Shown: in pieces, positions 34,616 through 43,377 of the stretch | How positions within the stretch are numbered: the stretch's first letter is position 1 | Layout of the letters: every line of letters starts with the position of its first letter | NCBI RefSeq assembly: GCF_946479755.1 | Contig: NZ_CAMLHC010000015.1 | Coordinates: 62,001-126,000 of the forward strand | Direction of reading: 5' to 3' | DNA from: an uncultured Chitinophaga sp. | GTDB taxonomy: Bacteria > Bacteroidota > Bacteroidia > Chitinophagales > Chitinophagaceae | DNA: 64,000 bases | Notes under the pieces: model-generated | What the model was told of the DNA's origin: nothing | What the model saw: the letters and a program-made list of their open reading frames with translations, nothing else | The model's database searches: none | Position numbers and translations under genes: made by a program

Positions 34616-35668
34616 CTAATCTGCTAATAATCCAGCATAATATGCTGCGCCCCAGAGGGCTGACTTATCATTATTGACAATATGTATCGGAACGCTGGTC
34701 AGCAACTCGGCCATCCGGTCGCCCTGCAGATAATGATGATAGAATTCTCCCGTTTCCAGCAGCCGCGCTATCTTCGGCGGAATACCGCCGCCGAGGAACA
34801 AGCCCCCGGTGGATTTCATCTTCAGCACCAGGTTACAGGATTCACGGGCCAGGTAACGGACAAACAACTCCATGGTCTTCACACAGATGGCAGCTTTGCC
34901 TTCCATCGCCGCCTTGCTGATCACCGCAGCATCATCACCAGCCTCCATTTCAGCTTCCAGCGCCGATGGCACTTCCATGCCTTTCACATCGCGGAGAAAT
35001 TGGTAGATGGTCACAATGCCCGGTCCTGAAATCACACGCTCCCAGCTGGCAATCTCATATTTCTCCTGCAGGTAACGCAACAGGGCGATGTCCAGCTCTG
35101 TGCGGGGCGCAAAGTCGCCATGGCCCCCTTCCGTAGGAAACGGATGATGGTGCTGGCCGTCCCAGTACAACCCCGCCATGCCCAAACCGGTACCTGGCGC
35201 AATAATAGCCATATTACCACTGTTGTCGGCAGCGCCGCGGTGCAGCGTGGTCAGTTGCCCCGGAGATAAAGTAGCCAACCCATAAGCCGTAGCTTCGAGA
35301 TCATTAATCAGCGCTACGGCACGAATACCCGTAGCCTGACGGATCTCGTCTTCACTCAGTTCACGCGCCAGGTTGGTCAGCTCCACTTTTCCTTTCACCA
35401 CAGGCCCGGCTACGCCGATGCATATACGTTGCGGCTGCTGATCTCCCTGACTGATAAAATGCTGGATAATTTCGGAGAAACTGGCATAATCACGGGAAGC
35501 ATATTTGTCCTCACGCACCACATCCAGACCGCCATCGGCCAGCCGGAACAGCGCCAGGTTAGTTTTGGTGCCTCCCAGATCGCCCGCCAGCAAATACAGG
35601 TCTACCCCCTCCTCATATACGGGCGCTACAAACTTCGGCAAATAGTGCTGCTTTTTGATCGTCTGCAT
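34616..35668 (-). CDS. glk: Glucokinase
   Basis: A 350-residue ROK-unrelated glucokinase of the Glk family (ATP:D-glucose 6-phosphotransferase). The phosphate motif AGDLGGTKTNLALF is at about 28-41; ICIGVAGPVVKGKVELTNL, ALINDLEATAYGL (catalytic Asp) and IAPGTGLGMAGL follow; GGHGDFAPRTELDIALLRYL is the family signature with the sugar-binding residues; GGLFLGGGIPPKIA is the adenosine site. A 25-residue N-terminal extension precedes the fold. It lies just upstream of the fluoride riboswitch and divergent from the GH15 gene, so its glucose could come from trehalose or maltose hydrolysis. Confidence 0.94.
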   Translation of the reverse strand: MQTIKKQHYLPKFVAPVYEEGVDLYLLAGDLGGTKTNLALFRLADGGLDVVREDKYASRDYASFSEIIQHFISQGDQQPQRICIGVAGPVVKGKVELTNLARELSEDEIRQATGIRAVALINDLEATAYGLATLSPGQLTTLHRGAADNSGNMAIIAPGTGLGMAGLYWDGQHHHPFPTEGGHGDFAPRTELDIALLRYLQEKYEIASWERVISGPGIVTIYQFLRDVKGMEVPSALEAEMEAGDDAAVISKAAMEGKAAICVKTMELFVRYLARESCNLVLKMKSTGGLFLGGGIPPKIARLLETGEFYHHYLQGDRMAELLTSVPIHIVNNDKSALWGAAYYAGLLAD

Positions 35669-35770
35669 AACATCGTCAACTTATCTCCTAAAAATAGTCA
35701 AATTGGAACAGCATTTGCCCCTCGTTGAACAATTTTCTGAAAAAAATGTAAAACCAATAAATTGATTTTA

Positions 35771-37552
35771 ATGGAAAGACATACCTATCAGACTGGACTT
35801 ATCGGGAACTGCGCCTTCCTGGCGCATATCAACAAAGACACGAATGTAGACTGGCTCTGCTGGCCACGGATGGACAGCTCCTTCATTTTTGGCGGGCTGC
35901 TCGACCGTAAAAAAGGAGGTACGTTTTCCATCCTTCCCAACGGTGATTTCGACTCCCATCAATATTATATGGAGAACACCAACGTGCTCTGTACCGAAAT
36001 CACCACAAATGAGGGCAGCTACCGGGTAACGGACTTTGCCCCACGCTTCCTGCAATACGAACGTTTTTTCAAGCCGTTGATGCTGATCCGGAAAGTAGAA
36101 CCGCTGGAAGGCTCTCCCCGCATCCGGGTGAAATGCACGCCCACCTGCGATTATGGCGCAGCACAGCTGCACCCCGTCCGGGGAAGCAGCCACATTGAAT
36201 TCGTAGGATGTGAAGACAAAATCAGGCTGACCACCAATATCGCTGTCAGCTATGTTTTTGAAGAAGAATATTTTGTGCTGAATGAAACCAAGTACCTGAT
36301 ACTTACCTACGGGCAACCATTGGAGGCCGCACTAACCAGCACAGCCGAACGCTTCCTGCGGGAGACCATCGTCTATTGGCACACGTGGATCAAACGTTCC
36401 TCTATCGCTGGTTATCATCAGCCCTACGTCATCAGGGCGGCGCTGGCGCTCAAAATTCACCAAAACGAAGATACCGGCGCCATCATTGCCGCCAGTACCA
36501 CCAGTCTCCCTGAATTCCCGGACAGCGGGCGTAACTGGGATTACCGCTACTGCTGGATGCGCGATACCTATTATGTTATTACCGCGCTGAACCATATCGG
36601 GCATTTCGAGGAAATGGAAAAGTACTTCAGCTACATCACCGACATCTCTTTCTCCGGGGACTTTCGCTACCAGCCGCTGTATGGCATTACCGGTAAAAAG
36701 GAACTGGTGGAAACCATTCTCCCCCACCTCGACGGCTATATGGGCAACCAACCCGTCAGGATCGGCAATCAGGCCTACGAACATATCCAGAATGATATAT
36801 ATGGACAGGTGCTGATTTCTATGCTTCCCCTTTACACCGACCACCGCTTTATTTTCTCTGAACGAAAAGATTCCGACCGCTGGATTAACCTCCTGCTGAA
36901 GAAAATAGAACGTACCATCGATGAAAAAGACGCAGGTATCTGGGAGTTCCGGAACATGGCTAACGTGCATTGTTATACGAACCTGTTTCAGTGGGCCGGC
37001 TGTAACGCCGCAGAAAAGATGGCGCGCACCATCGGCAATGAAGAGCTGATCGACAGGGCCATTGCATTGAAAAACCGCGCCGCCGCCCATATTGAAAGCT
37101 GCTACGACCCGGTCCGCAAAGTATACACCAACGCCGCAGGCAGCCAGCATCTCGATGCCAGCACCCTGCAACTGATCATGATGAACTACCTGGACCCCGC
37201 CTCCGAAAAGGCGCGCGATCACCTGGCCGGCCTGGAAAAGGAACTGAAAACGCCGGAAGGACTCTTTTACCGGTACCGTCACTCCGATGATTTCGGATTA
37301 CCCAGGACCACTTTCCTCGTATGTGCATTCTGGTATGTGGAGGCCCTCGCCTGCGTGGGACGCCTGGATGATGCGCAGCGCGAATTCAGTAAACTGCTGC
37401 AGTACTCTAATCACCTGCTGCTTTTCAGTGAAGACGTGGAATCTGCTACCGGCAGCCAGTGGGGTAATTTTCCGCAGGCATACAGTCATGTAGGCCTGAT
37501 GAATGCTGCCTATCGTATCGCCATGAAACTGGACAGGCCAATATTCCTGTAA
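35771..37552 (+). CDS. GH15 glucosidase, possible trehalase
   Basis: A 593-residue cytoplasmic enzyme of glycoside hydrolase family 15, which covers glucoamylases, glucodextranases and bacterial trehalases. The N-terminal beta domain (LIGNCAFLAHINKDTNVDWLCWPR, about 9-32) leads to an (alpha/alpha)6 barrel. GRNWDYRYCWMRDTYY (about 250-265) bears the catalytic acid region, and LFSEDVESATGSQWGNFPQAYSHVGLMNAA-like C-terminal block contains the base glutamate. ATG 35771 was chosen; an upstream TTG (35762) adds only three residues. Proximity to otsAB and glk suggests trehalose as a candidate substrate, yielding glucose for glucokinase. Confidence 0.92.
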   Translation: MERHTYQTGLIGNCAFLAHINKDTNVDWLCWPRMDSSFIFGGLLDRKKGGTFSILPNGDFDSHQYYMENTNVLCTEITTNEGSYRVTDFAPRFLQYERFFKPLMLIRKVEPLEGSPRIRVKCTPTCDYGAAQLHPVRGSSHIEFVGCEDKIRLTTNIAVSYVFEEEYFVLNETKYLILTYGQPLEAALTSTAERFLRETIVYWHTWIKRSSIAGYHQPYVIRAALALKIHQNEDTGAIIAASTTSLPEFPDSGRNWDYRYCWMRDTYYVITALNHIGHFEEMEKYFSYITDISFSGDFRYQPLYGITGKKELVETILPHLDGYMGNQPVRIGNQAYEHIQNDIYGQVLISMLPLYTDHRFIFSERKDSDRWINLLLKKIERTIDEKDAGIWEFRNMANVHCYTNLFQWAGCNAAEKMARTIGNEELIDRAIALKNRAAAHIESCYDPVRKVYTNAAGSQHLDASTLQLIMMNYLDPASEKARDHLAGLEKELKTPEGLFYRYRHSDDFGLPRTTFLVCAFWYVEALACVGRLDDAQREFSKLLQYSNHLLLFSEDVESATGSQWGNFPQAYSHVGLMNAAYRIAMKLDRPIFL

Positions 37553-37559
37553 CGAATAC

Positions 37560-37648
37560 AAAAGGGTATTTAGATAACAGTGGGTTTTCAAATTATATAT
37601 TTATTATTTATATATAAATAAAACCCACTATTATCTAAATACCCTTTT
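37560..37648. terminator. Long bidirectional terminator, GH15/otsAB
   Basis: 29-bp arms (37560-37588 and 37620-37648) are reverse complements with one mismatch that can form G-U in RNA; the 31-nt centre is almost pure AT. A-runs on the left and T-runs on the right give U-tracts both ways. It separates two convergent genes. Confidence 0.9.
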
Positions 37649-37655
37649 CCGCGGC

Positions 37656-39842
37656 TTAATCCAGGGAAACTGTTTTCAGGGTGCGTAACAGGTGCCGCAC
37701 CTCATGATGACTGCGGAGATAATATTGCGCCGCAGACACCTGGCTTCCTACCTTGATCGTAATCGCCTTTGGCGGTAAGGCTTTGAAAATATCCTCGTCC
37801 GTCACGTCATCGCCCATGGCCATAATAAAATCGTATTTCTTATGATTCAGCCAGCTCAGCGCGGCCTTCCCTTTATTGATCTCTACATTTTTCACTTCGA
37901 TGACTTTGTCGCCGGGTAATACCTGTAACCCCTTCTCTACGGTATAATACCGCAGGGTGTTCATCAGCTCATTGGCACGCAGTTCTCCCAAACCGGATTC
38001 CACTTTACGGTAATGCCATACCAGCGAGTAACTCTTTTCTTCCACGAAAGAGCCCGGCGTACGGTCGGTAGCCAGTTCCAGCATAGGCAGTATCTCCTGT
38101 TTCCACTTGTCTGTCAGTCCCGGAAGCTGGTACCACTCCCCTTCTTTTGTCTTCTGCCAGGCGCCATGTTCCGCGATCAGGTCCAGCGGCAAATGCCCGA
38201 ACCACTCTCCCAGCGTTTCGTGTTTCCTGCCGCTGATCATGACAAGATCATTGCCCGGATAGGCGGCCAGTTCGCGCAGCAACTGGTACAGGTCAGGGTC
38301 CGGCGCGGCCATATCGATATTGGTCTGAAAACCTACCAGCGTGCCATCATAGTCGAGGAAGATGATGCGCCTTTTGGATTTCCTGTATTGCTGGCGGATC
38401 ATCACCGCGGTTTCCTGGTTGACCCTGCGGGCCAGCATATTCTGCTGCATTTCATTCACTTCCTCCAGGCGGGTCATGAAAAGCTTCACCCAGTGATTAA
38501 TATTAAATTTAGACACCAGCTGCCGCATTTGTTTCATGCGCCGCTGTTGTTCTGCCTCCGGCATGTTCAACGCATCCACGATGGCGCGGGTAATGGCTCC
38601 GATATTGTTGGGATTGACGATGATGGCGTCTATCAATTCTTTAGACGCCCCTGCCATTTCACTGAGGATCAGCACTCCATCGTTATTATTGCGACTGGCC
38701 ACATACTCTTTGCTGACGAGGTTCATCCCGTCGCGCATGGGCGTCACCAGGCAGATATCGGCATAATTGTATAAGGCTGCCAGCACCTCCACCGGGAAGG
38801 AACGGTAAAAGTACTGCACCGGGTGCCACGAGAGCGTGCGAAAACGGGCGTTGATATTGCCCACCAGTTTGTCGATTTCATCGCGCAGCTCTTTGTATTG
38901 TGGCACAGTATCCCGCGAAGGCACCACGATCATATACAGGACAACTTTACCGACATATTCCGGATGCAGTTGCAGCAACAGCTCAAAGGCCTGCAAACGT
39001 TGCAGGATCCCCTTGCTGTAATCCAGGCGGTCAATGGAAAGCACCATCCGCTCCTGCTGAAAATTCTCCCGCAGGCTTTGCAGCTGGTGTTTTACTTCCG
39101 GGTCGTTTCCGAGGGCAGAAAATTTGTTGAAGTCTATACCCATCGGGAACGTCTCTACCACGACAGCACGGTCATTATAGGAAACCACGTTGGCACTGGT
39201 ATTCACCGGGAGGATACGGCTGGCGGCATTGAGGAAGTGACGGGTGTCGTCGAAGGTGTGAAAGCCCATCAGGTCGGCACCCAGCATCCCTTCTATCAGC
39301 TCCGCGCGCCATGGAATGAGGCGGAACAACTCGTAGGAAGGGAAAGGAATATGGTTAAAAAAGCCGATGGAGATCTCCGGCATCTCTGCACGGAGCATGC
39401 CGGGCAACAGTAACAGCTGGTAATCGTGTATCCAGATGATGTCGCCCTGTTCGGCAACCTGCATCACGATATCCCTGAACTTTTTGTTCACCTGGTAGTA
39501 GGCATCCCAGTAAGCCTGATCGTAACGGGCATACACGGACATGTAATGGAATACCGGCCATAAGGTCTCATTGGAAAATCCTTCGTAGAAATAATTGATT
39601 TCTTCCTGCGTGAGAAAAACGGGCATCAGGTTCATCTGCCTGAGCTGTTTGGTGATTTTCTCCTGTTGTTTCGGATCGGTGATTTCCTGTCCCGGCCATC
39701 CCAGCCAGATGTTATTGCCTTCTCTGTAAATAGATCCCAAACCGGTAGCCAATCCGCCTTCACTGGCCTGCAGTGAAAATTCACCGTCTTTCTCTGTAAT
39801 TTTTACCGGTAGCCTGTTCGAAACAATAATAGTCTTTCTCAT
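37656..39842 (-). CDS. otsAB: Trehalose-6-phosphate synthase/phosphatase fusion (OtsAB)
   Basis: A 728-residue bifunctional enzyme. Residues 1 to about 470 are a GT20 synthase that joins UDP-glucose and glucose 6-phosphate: IVSNRLPVKI, GGLATGLGS, IWIHDYQLLLLPGMLR, FNHIPFPSYELFRLIPWR and the C-terminal DGMNLVSKEYVAS. From about 480 on is a HAD phosphatase with RIIFLDYDGTLVGF (nucleophile Asp near 496), MISGRKHETL and MGDDVTDEDIFKAL. The fusion makes trehalose without releasing trehalose 6-phosphate, and occurs in several Bacteroidota. With the convergent GH15 gene and the glucokinase it could form a trehalose cycle for osmotic or stress adaptation. Confidence 0.96.
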   Translation of the reverse strand: MRKTIIVSNRLPVKITEKDGEFSLQASEGGLATGLGSIYREGNNIWLGWPGQEITDPKQQEKITKQLRQMNLMPVFLTQEEINYFYEGFSNETLWPVFHYMSVYARYDQAYWDAYYQVNKKFRDIVMQVAEQGDIIWIHDYQLLLLPGMLRAEMPEISIGFFNHIPFPSYELFRLIPWRAELIEGMLGADLMGFHTFDDTRHFLNAASRILPVNTSANVVSYNDRAVVVETFPMGIDFNKFSALGNDPEVKHQLQSLRENFQQERMVLSIDRLDYSKGILQRLQAFELLLQLHPEYVGKVVLYMIVVPSRDTVPQYKELRDEIDKLVGNINARFRTLSWHPVQYFYRSFPVEVLAALYNYADICLVTPMRDGMNLVSKEYVASRNNNDGVLILSEMAGASKELIDAIIVNPNNIGAITRAIVDALNMPEAEQQRRMKQMRQLVSKFNINHWVKLFMTRLEEVNEMQQNMLARRVNQETAVMIRQQYRKSKRRIIFLDYDGTLVGFQTNIDMAAPDPDLYQLLRELAAYPGNDLVMISGRKHETLGEWFGHLPLDLIAEHGAWQKTKEGEWYQLPGLTDKWKQEILPMLELATDRTPGSFVEEKSYSLVWHYRKVESGLGELRANELMNTLRYYTVEKGLQVLPGDKVIEVKNVEINKGKAALSWLNHKKYDFIMAMGDDVTDEDIFKALPPKAITIKVGSQVSAAQYYLRSHHEVRHLLRTLKTVSLD

Positions 39843-40050
39843 AGTCAGTTTATATCTCTAATTATCAATTACGTGATCTGTGCGCAGTGACAAAAACAAA
39901 TAGCACACCCAAAAGAGCGGAACCGATACATATAAATAAATATAATGCTGCTAAAGCGGCTGTGGTTCATCAACAGGGACCGTCCGGAGTTGGACAGCGG
40001 GTTTTCCTGCAAAGTGTGATTCTCGCAATATAGTGATTTTCAGGGGCAAA

Positions 40051-40075
40051 AGGAAGGGAAATATCTCCCCTTCCT
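40051..40075 (-). terminator. Weak terminator after Gfo/Idh gene
   Basis: AGGAAGGG (40051-40058) and CCCTTCCT (40068-40075) form a perfect 8-bp stem; on the minus strand it is followed by TTTT. It lies about 50 bp beyond the stop of the oxidoreductase gene. Confidence 0.45.
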
Positions 40076-40126
40076 GCGAAATACTTGCTACGCAGGGGTT
40101 TCAACACATATAAAAATAAAGGGTAT

Positions 40127-41086
40127 TTATTGACCGAGCAGTTGTTCCATCAGCTGCATCCCTTTAACGGCATCTTCCACTGACGAGGGATTGGCTCCCC
40201 GGCCGCGGAAATATTGCACCACTTCCGCAATGAGGGGCGCCTGTACGTTAGCGGGCATATCAAAACGGAAATGCTCCGTTCCGGCGGCTGTCTCCAGCTC
40301 CGCCAGGTGAAAATCCCGGAAGAAATGAAACCGGATGGTACCGGCCTCTCCGGTGAGGATACAGGTATCGTCCTCTTTTCCCGCAGGTGCGGTAAAGTTC
40401 CAGCTGCCGTTAAACAGCACACCGTCGGGAAACAATATCTGTCCACTCACCTGGTCGGCTATACGCGGATCCGTCCCGGTACTGATACCGGTCACCCGGA
40501 CAGGTTCCCCGAAATAATACAGGAGGATATCCAGCTGGTGGGGCGCCAGATCATGAAAGTGCCCGCCGCCTGACAAGGCGGGGTCGAGGCGCCAACCGGC
40601 GTTTTCTTTCGGGGCATCTTTCCACAGGCGTAGCTCCGCATGGCGCACCTGGCCAATGCGGCCTTCGGCCAGCCACTGTTTCACTGCAACGAAAGCTGGC
40701 AGGCGCCGGCGGTAATGTGCTACACAGGCACGAACACCGGCCGTACTTACCGCTGCGGCTATTCGGCGGGCGGCGGCCAGATCGAGGCCGACCGGCTTCT
40801 CTATATACACCGGCAACCCCTTTTCGATGGCTGCAAGCGCATATTCTTCATGACTTCCGGGCGGCGTGGCAATATAAACGGCGTTCACATGAGGGTCCTG
40901 CAGCAGATCGTAAGCATCATCATAAAAGCGGTCTACCTGGTGACGCTTCGCATAGTCCTGCGCCAGTTCCCTGTTCCGGCGCATAACGGCCACCACATCG
41001 CTGTTGGCCGCCAGCCGGAAACCCGGCCCGCTTTTTACTTCTGTTACATTACCGCATCCGATGATGCCCCAATTGATCTGGTCCAT
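40127..41086 (-). CDS. Gfo/Idh/MocA-family oxidoreductase
   Basis: A 319-residue NAD(P)-dependent dehydrogenase. The Rossmann motif INWGIIGCGNVTEVKSGPGF (4-23) starts the protein; ATPPGSHEEYALAAIEKGLPVYIEKPVGLD (about 75-103) has the family EKP with the catalytic Lys; HFHDLAPHQLDILLYYFG (about 185-202) has the second catalytic pair (His-x3-HxxD). Such enzymes oxidise or reduce sugars and inositols, or act as trans-dihydrodiol type reductases. The gene is 33 bp behind an EamA transporter gene, so it may work on the transported compound. Confidence 0.93.
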   Translation of the reverse strand: MDQINWGIIGCGNVTEVKSGPGFRLAANSDVVAVMRRNRELAQDYAKRHQVDRFYDDAYDLLQDPHVNAVYIATPPGSHEEYALAAIEKGLPVYIEKPVGLDLAAARRIAAAVSTAGVRACVAHYRRRLPAFVAVKQWLAEGRIGQVRHAELRLWKDAPKENAGWRLDPALSGGGHFHDLAPHQLDILLYYFGEPVRVTGISTGTDPRIADQVSGQILFPDGVLFNGSWNFTAPAGKEDDTCILTGEAGTIRFHFFRDFHLAELETAAGTEHFRFDMPANVQAPLIAEVVQYFRGRGANPSSVEDAVKGMQLMEQLLGQ

Positions 41087-41119
41087 AATAACGATATGAT
41101 TATCCTGGCAAAATACGCA

Positions 41120-42025
41120 TTACTTCTTTAACGTCATCAGCACCACACCGGCGATCACGACGGCTGCTGATACACCTACCATGCTGTCAATTACTTCATT
41201 GCCGATGGCCCATCCGAGAAACATGGCCACCACCGGGTTTACGTAAGCGTAGGTGGAGGTGAGCCGTGGCGGCGCGTTCCGGGTAAGCCAGCTGTAGGAA
41301 GTGTATCCCACCAGCGAACCGATCATGACAAGATAAACATAGGCCAGCCAGCTACGTTGGGACATGCCCGGTAGTGTATCCCATGCGCCGGGTTCCAGTA
41401 AGGCACTGGCCAGCAAGGAGAAAGCGCCGCCCGCCAGCATCTGTATCGCAGTGCTGGTCATCTGGGCAGGCATGGACAACCGCTGCACGAACAACGAACC
41501 GGTAGCCCAGCAGATGTTCCCCGCTACCACTACAAGGATAGGCCATAACGGAAAGCTCCGGTGGGCATGGGCGGCTGAGAAGGGATTGAACAATAAAAAC
41601 AGCCCTGCAAACCCCAGCACAATACCCAGGGCGGTGAGCAACGACGGACGTTTCCTGCTGAAAAAGGCCCAGTCCAGTCCCATAAACCAGGCCGGCATGG
41701 CCGCCACCAGCAACGCCACCAAACCCGACGGCATATAGTGCACCGCCAGCGCTACAGTGGTATTACCGATACCTATCAGTAACACACCTACGAAAATGGC
41801 AGACCACAGCTGCCGCCGGGTAGGTACACTCCGTTCCTTCGAATACCCGATCACCAGCAGAATGCCGCCGGCGGCAAAAAAGCGGAGCGCAGACAACAAA
41901 AAGGGAGGCACGGTTTCCGTAGCGATCTTCATACCCAGGTAGGTAGATCCCCATATAATATATACCGCCAGCAGATACAGGAAAGTCTTCGAACTGTAGC
42001 TGGCAGGTGTTGATGACGCGGTCAT
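41120..42025 (-). CDS. EamA/DMT-superfamily transporter
   Basis: A 301-residue membrane protein with ten hydrophobic segments and two EamA domains (about 12-145 and 160-300). Family marks: YLLAVYIIWGSTYLGMKIATETVPPFLLSALRFF at the start and YTSYSWLTRNAPPRLTSTYAYVNPVVAMFLGW in the second half. The group (YdcZ/RhaT/PecM-like) exports amino acids or metabolites. The ATG overlaps the stop of the CGNR gene by 4 bp (ATGA), so it is co-translated with this regulator, which probably controls it. Confidence 0.93.
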   Translation of the reverse strand: MTASSTPASYSSKTFLYLLAVYIIWGSTYLGMKIATETVPPFLLSALRFFAAGGILLVIGYSKERSVPTRRQLWSAIFVGVLLIGIGNTTVALAVHYMPSGLVALLVAAMPAWFMGLDWAFFSRKRPSLLTALGIVLGFAGLFLLFNPFSAAHAHRSFPLWPILVVVAGNICWATGSLFVQRLSMPAQMTSTAIQMLAGGAFSLLASALLEPGAWDTLPGMSQRSWLAYVYLVMIGSLVGYTSYSWLTRNAPPRLTSTYAYVNPVVAMFLGWAIGNEVIDSMVGVSAAVVIAGVVLMTLKK

Positions 42026-42642
42026 TTTACTTTCTTTTTATTACGCTGATGGAATTGCTGTACTTTATGAATGTCCCCACAGCTGCTCATACTACACCAT
42101 TTACGGGAGCCGTTACGGCTCTTGTCGAGGAACAGCCATCCGCAGGCCGGGCATTGACGGACCTGCTGCAGACTTTTTCCCGTGTACAATTCAAGGGCCG
42201 ATTTTACCAGCCACCAGGTCAACTGTTCCAGCGCCGGAGCGTTGAACAAAAGTTCCCCCTGCCGTTGCGCCGGCTTCCAGGCAACCTCGATATTGGCATA
42301 TGCATCAGCCACATAAGTGTTGAATAAAACGATGTCTGAAGCGTCGGGTGCTTTCCGATGGATAGCAGCGGTAAAGAGTCTTAATAACAACTCCCGGAGA
42401 GCGATAGTTTTGTTAAAAACAACCGCCGCTTTCTGCGGGTAGCCCTTCGCAAGCCGCTCCAAAGTATGGGACACTTTGGCAGTAATCACCCCGGTACGGC
42501 CATACCATTCCAACAGCTCCCTAAAGCCGGAAAGATAGTCAAAGGGCGAAGGCTTGTTCCGGTTACTAATCGTGTTCACAAAATCCAGGCACAGTATGCC
42601 GCCGTCAAAGCGCAAAGTGGCAATGCTTTTTTCTGTAGACAT
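42022..42642 (-). CDS. ABATE/CGNR zinc-finger regulator
   Basis: A 206-residue protein with an N-terminal ABATE domain (LRFDGGILCLDFVNTISNR, near the start) and a C-terminal CGNR zinc finger: QCPACGWLFLDKSRNGSRKWCSMSSCGD with four cysteines, a stress-related DNA-binding module. It is the first gene of a three-gene operon with an EamA transporter and a Gfo/Idh enzyme. The start at 42642 (MSTEKSIATLRFDGG) was preferred because TACATTTG, a perfect -7 box, lies within the codons that an earlier ATG (42684) would use, placing the transcription start after that ATG. Confidence 0.9.
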   Translation of the reverse strand: MSTEKSIATLRFDGGILCLDFVNTISNRNKPSPFDYLSGFRELLEWYGRTGVITAKVSHTLERLAKGYPQKAAVVFNKTIALRELLLRLFTAAIHRKAPDASDIVLFNTYVADAYANIEVAWKPAQRQGELLFNAPALEQLTWWLVKSALELYTGKSLQQVRQCPACGWLFLDKSRNGSRKWCSMSSCGDIHKVQQFHQRNKKKVK

Positions 42643-42811
42643 AAACCGTTGTTTGAAATGGTCCTCCGCACAAATGTAAGGCATTAAATTAACCAGTAAA
42701 ATTAATTTTGGTGGTTAATAAAAAATAGGGACTTCGACTTGATTTTTATATCTTAAACTGCCACTTCACTACTTTAATATTAAATATATCAAAATCAATT
42801 TATTATACAAC

Positions 42812-42839
42812 AAAAAACAGCCATACAAGATGACTGTTT
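42812..42839 (-). terminator. Orphan minus-strand terminator
   Basis: On the minus strand AAACAGTCAT-CTTGT-ATGGCTGTTT forms a 10-bp stem with one G-U pair, followed by TTTGTTG. The mismatch pairs only on this strand. The nearest minus-strand gene end lies over 500 bp upstream and has its own terminator, so the transcript ended here is unknown. Confidence 0.6.
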
Positions 42840-43174
42840 ACAGGTAATAATGATAGTATTTTAAGGCAGATTTCGTTTAAGTGGAAGCACGTTTCTGAAA
42901 GTGCCTGCCTCCTCTTCTACCGGATGGCGGACGGCGGCAATATTACACTAAAAAATGGAAGTATTTCTATAAATTTACAAATACAAAATAATAATATATT
43001 ATTAAATATACAAATACTTTTTGCAGATAATAAGACATAAAGAAAAACCGATGACGCTCACGTGTATGTCGCCGGAACCAATATGACATAATGGCCTCTT
43101 GGTTTCCCAATGAGGCCTAAAAACAACAATGACATTTGTCGCATATTAACCAGAAAAATGACCAACAATTGAAA

Positions 43175-43200
43175 TAAAAAAGGGCGACATTTGTCGCCCT
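43175..43200 (-). terminator. Terminator after MacB-like gene
   Basis: AGGGCGACA (43181-43189), TT, TGTCGCCCT (43192-43200) is a perfect 9-bp stem; on the minus strand six T follow. It lies about 180 bp after the stop of the permease gene. Confidence 0.8.
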
Positions 43201-43377
43201 GAGATAACAAAAAATGAACTTCCACCGAAACATGTAAGTGTTTTTTGGGGATGGGTGAAGCACGATTTTGTCGTTCGTGCCCCCTGATCACCTGCCCTGT
43301 AATCACCCCTTCGATGCTCCGCAAATAGGCATTCACCAACCTGTCCATTGGAACGGGATAAATGCTTCTTCTTTCCG

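Larger units (their letters stand above)
42643..43377. other. AT-rich gene-free region of about 735 bp
   Basis: No conserved gene. It holds the CGNR promoter at its left end and two minus-strand terminators (42812-42839 and 43175-43200). A 96-codon minus frame at 43058-43348 runs across the second terminator and has no family resemblance, so it is judged spurious. GACATTTGTCGC occurs twice (43130-43141 and 43186-43197). A 23-codon hydrophobic minus-strand frame lies near 43038-42967. The stretch 42960-43020 is nearly pure AT. Confidence 0.5.

Noticed and set aside
42700..43060. AT-rich region as a replication origin
   Set aside because: No DnaA-box cluster, no dnaA, gidA or partition genes nearby.
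43058..43348. 96-codon minus-strand frame after the permease gene
   Set aside because: It contains the permease terminator in its middle and has no recognisable domain.
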